This document shows positions 23,988 through 30,582 of a DNA stretch of 30,582 nucleotides, one piece after another. The translations under genes were made by a program, and so were the position numbers. The notes under the pieces are model-generated. The model was not told where the DNA came from. It worked only from the letters and a program-made list of their open reading frames with translations, and made no database searches. Positions within the stretch are counted from its first letter, which is position 1. Each line of letters begins with the position of its first letter. Origin of the DNA: Pelargonium nanum (lineage: Eukaryota; Streptophyta; Magnoliopsida; Geraniales; Geraniaceae); assembly GCA_036897485.1 (NCBI GenBank), contig JAYMTF010000760.1:1-30582 (forward strand), given 5' to 3'.

Positions 23988-25058
23988 TTAAACCTGAATG
24001 GGCTTTTCCTTCTCTTCCCCGTCACTGCAGCAAGTACTGCTTACAATTTTCCGAACTTCTTGATCACAAGTATGCACAAGGCGCTCGATACCCTCTTCAC
24101 CCCAACTCTTCACTACTACCCTTTCCTTCTTATTCACCACATCCCAAAAGAAATCTGTCAGAACAGTCTCATAACATGGCATTTTCGCATACCCAGGAAA
24201 ATAGTTTATGTCAATTACAAGATACCGGTTCCCAATCCTCACATCCCGAATCACATCAAAGTTAAAAAGGTTCAACTTCATTGCCTTCCTCAAACCTCGA
24301 GCAATATCAGTAATGAAACTCTGCGGAGGCATCTCAGTATCATACAACTGCATCATCTTGCAGTATTTGGCATCATTCCGCTCATTGGTCATGTTCGAGA
24401 CCTGAGAGAAGGACAAGGACCCCTCTAAGCTCGACAATTTCTCCTCGGAAACATCCGGCAACGACTTCCTCTTCACGCATTTCACATAGTCACCCACCAC
24501 ATAGACCTTGAAAATGACCCCACCGTGATTCACAAACTCCTGCAACACAATCGGCGGCTTCAGCTTGCTGAAGCCGTCCCGGTTAAAGACCAGCGCCATT
24601 TTGTGCGATTTGGCGCTGCCGTCGGCGACAAGCGGCTTGGCGATGACCGGAAACTTCAAGCGCTCCCAGGCCTGCTTATCGAAGAGAGTCTCCATGTCGT
24701 AAATGACAATCTGGTTGGGAATCCCAAACGAGTCGTGCTTGCTCTCAATCTTGAGCTCAGAGACCACCTGGAGCATGGAAATCCGGTTGTGGAGCCTCTC
24801 GATCGCTTCGGGCGCGTCGAGAATGACGGCATTAGGGTTTTTGGCCTTGAAGTCCTCGAGCTGCTTCCTCCAAGCCTCGCCGTAGAGCTTGTGGAGGACG
24901 CAATCGAAGGGGCCCTGATCGGCGAGCGGCCGGCCCTGGTCGATCCGTACGAGATCGATGCCGCGTTCTCTGGCGAGAGTGACCAGAGACTCCTGAATGA
25001 AGCTGTGCTGCTTCTTCGGCGCCAGGGCGTACCCAATGCCGAATCTCCGCTCCGCCAT
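23988..25058 (-). CDS. ITPK1: Inositol-tetrakisphosphate 1-kinase (inositol 1,3,4-trisphosphate 5/6-kinase), ITPK1 type
   Basis: A single exon of 356 aa. The family adds phosphate to inositol phosphates in phytate synthesis, and plant ITPK1 also makes 5-InsP7 from InsP6, a phosphate-status signal. It starts [20 protein letters not shown], aligning with Arabidopsis ITPK1. The N-terminal inositol-phosphate domain (1-110) contains [10 protein letters not shown] (87-96). The ATP-grasp domain has K141 (FPVIAKP), DGSAKSHKM (146-154), [19 protein letters not shown] (172-190), D268, and D283-x-N285 (IDINYFPGY), the metal ligands, so it should be active. The C-terminal tail after about 315 is longer than in the 319-aa Arabidopsis protein. 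The 5' third is GC-rich and the 3' third AT-rich. No intron interrupts it. ATG 25058 is chosen by family alignment; the frame stays open upstream to 25298. Confidence 0.96.
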   Translation of the reverse strand: MAERRFGIGYALAPKKQHSFIQESLVTLARERGIDLVRIDQGRPLADQGPFDCVLHKLYGEAWRKQLEDFKAKNPNAVILDAPEAIERLHNRISMLQVVSELKIESKHDSFGIPNQIVIYDMETLFDKQAWERLKFPVIAKPLVADGSAKSHKMALVFNRDGFSKLKPPIVLQEFVNHGGVIFKVYVVGDYVKCVKRKSLPDVSEEKLSSLEGSLSFSQVSNMTNERNDAKYCKMMQLYDTEMPPQSFITDIARGLRKAMKLNLFNFDVIRDVRIGNRYLVIDINYFPGYAKMPCYETVLTDFFWDVVNKKERVVVKSWGEEGIERLVHTCDQEVRKIVSSTCCSDGEEKEKPIQV

Positions 25059-25239
25059 CGGAGGGAATCTCGAACATCCAACAAATCTCGCAATGCAAGC
25101 AGTGAAATTTCCGGTAACGGAGAGATGGGATTTAGGATTTAGGGTTTGGGTTGGGTCTGATGATGGAAATAAAATGGAATTGGAAATGCAGAGATAGAGA
25201 TTGAAAGTAGAAATGTGCATGAGCAAGAGAGGGAGTGGG

Positions 25240-25247
25240 TATAAATA
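25240..25247 (-). promoter_or_regulatory. Possible TATA box of ITPK1
   Basis: On the minus strand this reads TATTTATA, about 180 bases before the family-consistent ATG. Together with the CCAAT box and G-box further upstream it makes a coherent promoter. If it is used, transcripts begin near 25210 and cannot include the upstream in-frame ATG at 25298. Confidence 0.45.
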
Positions 25248-25326
25248 GGTTGGAGTAGCCGTAGGGTTAGATAGGGTGGGGTTTGATAACCTGACCATGG
25301 TTAGAAACCAGAGTTAGGTGGGTACA

Positions 25327-25336
25327 GCCACGTGGC
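25327..25336. promoter_or_regulatory. Palindromic G-box/ABRE-like element upstream of ITPK1
   Basis: GCCACGTGGC is a perfect 10-bp palindrome with the CACGTG core bound by plant bZIP (including ABA-response) and bHLH factors. It sits about 80 bases upstream of the candidate TATA box, a usual place for a functional site. A CCAAT box (ATTGG on the plus strand, 25344-25348) is just beyond it. Confidence 0.6.
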
Positions 25337-25349
25337 ATATTCTATTGGG

Positions 25350-26329
25350 ATTCGCGCCGCACAAAAGAAACGCGTGGATGCGATTTGAAATGATGTCCAC
25401 AAATGGACGATCCGATCACCTCCCAATAATGTTTTGCATTAATCGTTTATATTAGTATATTACTATAAAGAAATAAATATTGACATTTTTCTAATGGATA
25501 AATCTTAAATTCACAGATAATAAGATAATACTAGTAATTAGATTTAGAGTTTTTTTTGGTAGCTTAATCCAAAGGTGTTACATGGAAATGTTTTATACAC
25601 ATTGGAGTCCAGAGTTTATTTGCCTGAAACCAAAATTTACCCGTATTTTCTATTTTCTACATATATAAATGATCATTTGTTGCAGGAGTTATGATCTTTT
25701 GCAGTTTTAATTATATAAAATCTAACAAGAAGCGCCTTTCTGATTCTAACGAACAACCATACTCAAGTTTGTTGTCTTAATATCCATGTGAAAACTTTGG
25801 AGCTCTCACATGTCATTTAAGTATCTTGGGATTGAGTGGAGATCTTAATATCATATGTCTACGACTTCTAGTAGCGAAGAGACTTGGAGGTGTGGGGGGT
25901 CTACTTGGGAATCTTAGAGGCTAAAAGGTCCTTTGGATCCTTGGAGAATACGAGACTTTTCAAGTACATATGAGAGGAGTTTCGGATGATGAAAATGTTG
26001 GCCGACCGGATAATATTTGAGATTGACATATTACAAGTATTTTAAGCGATTCAGGGCGAATAAGATATTTTTAGTGCATTTGATCGTGACTTTTTACACA
26101 AACAACTTGTTTAGGTGGTTTGACAGTTTTTGTTTTCTCTTTTACTTATAGGTCTGCATATAGAGCGCCTTATGTGTTTAATAGATCATATAATTCTATA
26201 TTAAACATTGTTATTAGAGGGAAATTGTTCTCTCAAATAGTATTGAATACGTTAATCCTTTGGTCTTTTTTAACACATTTGTCATAGATATGTTTCAAAT
26301 ATTATCATTTTTTTTTTAAATTTACTAAG
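25350..26329. other. Intergenic DNA upstream of ITPK1
   Basis: No gene, RNA or mobile element recognised. The 25840-26060 part is less AT-rich (for example GGTGTGGGGGGTCTACTTGG near 25890) and may be a decayed insertion, but I cannot name it. Confidence 0.45.
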
Positions 26330-26540
26330 ACATGTTGGGCCAAGTGATTAATACCACTTTGGATTCCTTCTGAGGTCTCGAGTTCGAGCCTCCTTGTCGA
26401 CGGTACGGGGTGAGATTTGTGGGGTGGGGTTTAGGATGACGCTCTCAAAGGGAGTGAGAAACAAGGTGACGCTCCCAAAGGGAGTGAGAAACATTGTTAC
26501 TTCGAGTATGATGTCTCGTTGCTGATAAATATAATATTTA
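26330..26540 (+). mobile_element. tRNA-derived SINE or SINE relic
   Basis: TTGGGCCAAGTGATT (about 26335-26349) resembles an A box and GAGTTCGAGCC (26380-26390) is a close match to the GGTTCGANNCC B box, at tRNA-like spacing. The non-tRNA body follows and the element fades into AT-rich sequence near 26525-26540. I found no convincing target-site duplication, and the ends are approximate. No cloverleaf can be formed, so it is not a functional tRNA gene. Confidence 0.6.
26437..26496. repeat. 30-bp tandem repeat, two copies, inside the SINE
   Basis: TGACGCTCTCAAAGGGAGTG at 26437 and TGACGCTCCCAAAGGGAGTG at 26467, each followed by AGAAACA. The CTCCCAAAGGGAG part of the second copy is itself nearly palindromic. 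Confidence 0.85.
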
Positions 26541-27050
26541 TTAAAATTTAAATTTAAACTATTTGTATGTTCAAAGATAAAATTTGTGTGGAATTGAACA
26601 GAGCATGTAACTTATTTGTTGGAGAGAACATATCATTTGGGACCCTTCTGACTTGTGAGGACTGAACCAGAAGTGAAGGGACCAACCTACACTCCCAATC
26701 CCATGGTCATGGAGCCTGTCTTGCCTCTTTCTCTACTTCTAGAACTTTTTTTTTATTATTTTTAGAAACTCTAGAACTAAATTTAGGATATGAGAAATAC
26801 ATATTTAGAAACACATGTACATGTATTACATATACACTTCAAAATTTATTTAAAACCGACTCATGCTTGTAAATGAGACTGATGGATGTTCTGAGCCTAC
26901 CAGAGTTGACTTTTATTTTATCTTTTTACAATTATTTTTCTTTTCTAATTCACGAACAAATGTCAGTACTTATTTTTTATAATTGCGTTACTAGCTACCA
27001 ATAGATGTCTACAAGTGTCCGACGCATGAGTCAATACTTTCACATTAGGG
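26541..27050. other. Intergenic DNA without recognised genes
   Basis: AT-rich with no recognised feature. It includes a T run at about 26748-26760. Confidence 0.5.
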
Positions 27051-27054
27051 TAAT

Positions 27055-27310
27055 ACGGTATTCGTCTCAAAATGAGTGTTCTTATTTTCTTTTTGATAAA
27101 AATGAAGGATAAACTAGTTAGTGTTGTACATTTACTTTTGTATCCCTATGAAAATGTGTTGTAACAAACTCAATGGATACTAATTTACTATAATGATACA
27201 TTGATATTTCACACATAACGAACTATCAAGAAATGAAAACATTTTAGAACAAAAATACAACACAAACAACCACGTGACACTCATGCATGCATTTTGAGTC
27301 GGAGGGACTG
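27055..27310. mobile_element. Stowaway-like MITE (decayed)
   Basis: The left end holds CGTCTCAAAATGAGTGTTC (27063-27081). The right end, read on the minus strand, holds GTCCCTCCGACTCAAAATG then GAGTGTCAC (27274-27308). These are inverted copies of the Stowaway terminal motif CTCCCTCCGTCCCAAAATGA. The spacing of about 250 bp and the lack of coding sequence fit a mariner-type MITE. The left arm has lost its outer CTCCCTC and I cannot confirm the TA target duplication. Confidence 0.55.
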
Positions 27311-27540
27311 TTTCTTTTCATATGGACAATCAAATACAATACAATCTTGAATCTTGTGCATAAAATTCCACTACATGTCAATATATATGACTCGACTATA
27401 ATTTTATTGGCTAGCGAACTTTTATGGTACGTGAAAAACTACTCTCTATAAAAAAATGTGAGAATTATACAAGTAATGTCATATTTACTATTGATTACTC
27501 ACTCTGGTAAAAAACGACTGCCATATTTGTAAGAAACAAC

Positions 27541-27564
27541 TCCCAAAATGAGTGTCATCTTATG
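27541..27564 (+). mobile_element. Isolated Stowaway-type terminal fragment
   Basis: TCCCAAAATGAGTGTCATCT is again the Stowaway terminal motif in the left-end orientation. No partner end follows; LINE sequence starts some 20-40 bases later, so the rest of this MITE may have been displaced or lost. Confidence 0.4.
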
Positions 27565-27603
27565 TTTTTCAAAAATTAGTTAAGTCATAAATTACAACAA
27601 AAC

Positions 27604-29221
27604 TCATATTGCTCTGATCCCCAAAATTAAGACCCCTCAGGAACCCAGTGATTTCAGACCTATTAGCTTGTGCAATTTTATTTATAAAATTGCTTCAAGA
27701 GTTTTGGCTAATAGGCTCAAACAAGTCATAGGTTCCCTTATCTCTCCTTTACAGAACGGATTTGTCCCGGGAAGGAAAATTCAGGACAACATCATCTTGG
27801 CCAACGAGCTCCTTCATACCATTAAAAGGCCTAAAAAAGGTAGAGCGTTCAAAGGTGGCCTCAAGATGGACATAAGTAAAGCCTACGATAGGGTTAGATG
27901 GGACTTCCATCTTCAAATTATGAAAGAGCAAGGATTTTCTTCTAAATGGATCCATCTCATCTGGCATTGTATATCTATGGTCTCGTATTCTATCTCCGTA
28001 CCTGTTTATCATTGTGGCAGAGAGTTTTTCCTGTCTTCTTGAAGAAGCTCAAAGAAATAAGGAGATTCAGGCTCTAAAAATTTCCAGGGGGGTCCGGAAA
28101 TCAGCCATCTTCTTTTTGCTGATGACTCCTTCTTGTTCTTTCGCCCATCTTTGGACTCTTGCAACAAGGTTTGATCTATCATCAATGACTTTGCGACTGC
28201 CTCCGGTCAGGTAATCAGCAAAGGAAAGTCTGAATGGTTCTTTAGTCCAAACATTCCTCATCGTTTTGTCAGAATTTTTCAAGGAATTCTCCAGTTCAAA
28301 GTTGTCCAAAACCCGGACAGATATCTTGGCATCCCCGATTTGGGAGCTATTACTAGGAAGGGTCTCTTCATGGTTCTGAATTAGAAGAAAGTGGAAGAGA
28401 AGCTTCAGGGGTAGAAGTTAAACCTGTTATCTCAAGTTGGGAAGCTTGTTCTTATTCAATCAACTCTTAGTTCCATGCCAGTCTTTATTATGAATCTTTT
28501 TTACCTTTCCAAATATTTCTCCAATTGGCTTGATGGCTTCCTAGCCAAGTTTTGGTGGTCTAAGTCAGGAGGAAATAAAGGGATCCACTGGATCAAATGC
28601 AATATCCTTGCGTGGCCTAAAAGAAGGGGTGATTTAGGTATCCGAAATACCCAAAACTTCAACATAGCTCTTTTAGCTAGCCAGTTTAAGAGAATCATCA
28701 ACATTCCTGATGGGTTGGTTTACAAGGCTTTGGTTAGTAAGTATGGTTGGAAGAATTCCCTGTGGAACACGAAAGTCAAGAGTCCGTGTTCCTGGATATG
28801 GAGGAGTCTCTGTAAAGGTAGACAATTCTTAATGGAGACTATGTCCTGGCAGATTGATGATGGCACTTCTGTCAGAATCTTTAAAGATAAGTGGGTAAAT
28901 AACGAAGTCATCCCTTATACAGGCTCTCCCGTTCTCTCAGGATATGATACATTTGATAAGCTTTTCAAAACTAACCCTAGGACTTGGAATTTGGAGTTGA
29001 TAAATTGTGTCTTTCCTCCCCATATTGCTAGCCAGATTCAACTCATTGCTATTCTCAAATGGGGCTCTCTTAAGGATAGGCTCAAGTGGGCTGGGCCTTG
29101 TGCCACGTCCTCATTCTCGGTTAAAAGAGCTTATGATGTCCAAGAATCTCAGAGCAACGCTCAAATTTCCAAAAATCTCTCCAACTCCCCCCGATTGATT
29201 GGAAGTCTCTTTGAAGCCTAA
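27604..29221 (+). pseudogene. Decayed LINE reverse transcriptase
   Basis: Conserved blocks are seen in order. SDFRPISLCNFIYKIASRVL, LISPLQNGFVPGRKIQDNI and MDISKAYDRVRW (catalytic Asp of motif A) lie in one frame to about 27990. There a deletion joins the region after VSYS directly to SPYLFII in another frame, removing the RQGDP block. FADDSFLFF (catalytic motif C, about 28112-28141) follows in a third context. Stops lie near 28170, 28381 and 28413, where TGA or TAG stands where a Trp codon is expected. The C-terminal part is open from 28475 to 29221 (248 codons). It cannot make a working enzyme. Confidence 0.88.
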
Positions 29222-29227
29222 ATATCC

Positions 29228-29382
29228 TTGGAAAGTTCAAAGTTTTTTGGTGGAAGGTGGTGAATTCTGCTCTTGCGACTAATGAAGGCCTTTGTAAAAG
29301 AAATATGACCCAAAATGGCTCATGTATTAGGTGTGGTTCTAGAAATGAATCTATTGATCATGTTATAATCCATTGTCCGGGT
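29228..29382 (+). pseudogene. LINE zinc-knuckle (zf-RVT) segment
   Basis: After a frameshift from the RT frame, the sequence reads FWWKVVNSALATNEGL, then CIRCG and DHVIIHC, the C-x2-C...H-x4-C pattern of the zf-RVT domain between RT and RNase H in plant L1 elements. It stops soon after HCP. Confidence 0.75.
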
Positions 29383-29652
29383 ACGTAGTGTCAGAGTTTG
29401 GTTTGCATCTTCGCTTGCTTTGAGAACGGGTAGAATCCAATCGAGCGAGGATTAGTTGTCTGTCATTCTTGCAAAGGCTCGTGCCAAAAGAACAAGGATA
29501 TGGTGCCTTTCTTTTGGAGCACGGCTATAGCTTAGAGTATTTGGAAGGGAAGAAATAATTGTGTCTTTAAAAATTCTTCTTTCTCGTATGATTCAATTAT
29601 TAGGGAGGCTTCCTTATTTGTAGAAGAGCTCCAAAACTCCGAAAAAACGGTT

Positions 29653-30186
29653 ATGAGGATGAAAAATAGGAATACTAGTAGAGTTGAAGAGCCTAAAAAG
29701 ACTAGGTCTTTGGCGTCCCACCCTGTTTTTGGAAACTCTTGCAAATTTATCATTATGTGTGATGACTCTTTCTCTCATAATAAGGCAGGAATTGGTTGGG
29801 AGCTCCAAGACAGGAATGGGCAGGTTTTGGCTCGCCTGTGTGGGAAGTCTGAGGCTAGTAATGCCTTCGATGCTGAAGTGGAAGCTGTTCTCTCTGCTTG
29901 TAATTTTATTTTTCAAAATGATATCCATAATGTATGTCTTCTAACTGATTCATTAAATCTCTACATGGATATCAAGGCTAAAAAAGAGGACCATGTTAGC
30001 AGAATAGAGGTTGGAGCTGCAATTGTTGACATTAGATATGTCCTTTTTGAAAGTCACCATAACGATGCAATTTTGTTTGTAAAAAGGAAATTTGTAGCTC
30101 CGGCGCATCAGTTAGCTGCTCTAGGTAGACAGGGCCGGAATAGTCTATGGCAATGTAATAATCTGAATGTTGTATTATTCTGCTAA
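29653..30186 (+). pseudogene. LINE RNase H domain (open but detached)
   Basis: A 177-codon frame carries the RNase H fold typical of plant L1 elements. IIMCDDSFSHNKAGIGWEL holds the first catalytic Asp (DDS instead of the usual DGS), AFDAEVEAV the Glu, and LLTDSLNLY the second Asp. APAHQLAALGR near the end corresponds to the common AH-x-LA motif. The frame itself is intact, but it is separated from the RT by stops and frameshifts, so it is not expected to be expressed as part of ORF2. Confidence 0.82.
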
Positions 30187-30221
30187 TCTTAATGTTATTA
30201 GTATATATTATCAAAAAAAAA

Positions 30222-30582
30222 TATCCATTAAATTTGTTAAAATACATGCATGAGAATTCAAAATTATTTGTATAACACTAACTTATTTCTCATTAATTAT
30301 TCTCAAAATAGAAAGAAAAAAGAACAAAATTAATTGTATAACACTAACTTATTTCTCATTAATTATTCTCAAAATAGAAAGAGAAAAAAAGCACTGATTT
30401 GGGGCAGAGGAGATGTCAAATTTAATATATAGATATTTACTTGCTAGATAGACCTTGCAAATAGAATTTAAAAAGAAGATTTTGAACAACTTTGATTTCA
30501 TTGATGGATTTTCAATCTCCTTTACTTTAGGTGATGATAAATCCAAACCCATAATGAATAAATCCACACCTTTTTATTTGAC
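30222..30582. other. AT-rich flank downstream of the LINE
   Basis: No gene is recognised. It contains the 66-bp tandem duplication listed separately. Confidence 0.5.
30259..30388. repeat. 66-bp tandem duplication
   Basis: The block from CAAAATTATTTGTATAACAC at 30259 recurs at 30325 (CAAAATTAATTGTATAACAC). From TATAACACTAAC onward about 46 bases are identical in both copies. The near identity indicates a recent event, about 40 bases after the LINE tail. Confidence 0.88.

Larger units (their letters stand above)
27586..30221 (+). mobile_element. 5'-truncated L1-type LINE with A tail
   Basis: It starts within the reverse transcriptase (THIALIPKIK motif) and runs through RT, zinc knuckle and RNase H to an A-rich tail at 30213-30221. 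ORF1 and the endonuclease part of ORF2 are absent, as expected of a 5'-truncated insertion made by target-primed reverse transcription. Several stops, frameshifts and an internal deletion make it dead. A clear target-site duplication was not found; TTAAATTTGTTAAAATACAT after the tail only vaguely resembles AAAATTAGTTAAGTCAT before the start. Confidence 0.88.

Noticed and set aside
24525..25142. A 205-codon plus-strand open frame opposite ITPK1
   Set aside because: It is the antisense shadow of the GC-rich 5' part of ITPK1, with no start context or domain of its own.
26335..26400. Possible tRNA gene
   Set aside because: The A and B boxes are present but acceptor and anticodon stems cannot be formed; a SINE explains it better.

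Overview
The window reads as nuclear DNA of a eudicot plant. It has AT-rich intergenic sequence, GT-AG introns at conserved plant positions, plant-only gene clades and plant-type retroposon remains. I cannot fix the family or species from sequence alone.

Three intact genes account for nearly all the supportable coding sequence. (1) 6753-11525, plus strand: a 12-exon full-length ABC transporter of the plant ABCB2/ABCB10 clade (1250 aa assembled). (2) 17234-18350, plus strand: a two-exon R2R3-MYB regulator (332 aa) of the MYB9/MYB107 and MYB53/92/93 kind, which is linked to suberin and cuticle. (3) 23988-25058, minus strand: an intronless inositol tetrakisphosphate 1-kinase of the ITPK1 type (356 aa). 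MYB and ITPK1 face each other tail to tail. From memory, MYB9 and ITPK1 are also neighbours in Arabidopsis (At5g16770 and At5g16760), so this pair looks like a conserved block and supports the MYB9 assignment. The three genes do not form one pathway.

The rest is intergenic. 1-5.2 kb is AT-rich, with a pair of 18-bp palindromes and a weak RNase-H-like relic. 5.2-6.3 kb holds several diverged copies of a repeat, one split by a SINE with a 15-bp target-site duplication. 11.5-17.1 kb holds a TRIM-like retrotransposon trace, a diverged tandem repeat, a 48-bp duplication and an (AAT)n run. 20.35-23.99 kb is markedly A-rich on the plus strand, as expected of intron or UTR sequence transcribed from the minus strand, and may hold downstream exons of ITPK1 or an unrecognised gene. 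25.3-30.58 kb is a transposon graveyard: a tRNA-type SINE, Stowaway-like MITE ends, a 5'-truncated L1-type LINE with decayed reverse transcriptase, zinc knuckle and RNase H, and a 66-bp tandem duplication.

I found no CRISPR array, operon, RNA gene or clearly novel system. The most useful leads are the ITPK1 downstream region, the ITPK1 upstream in-frame extension, the altered residues after Walker A in the transporter, and the nested SINE.
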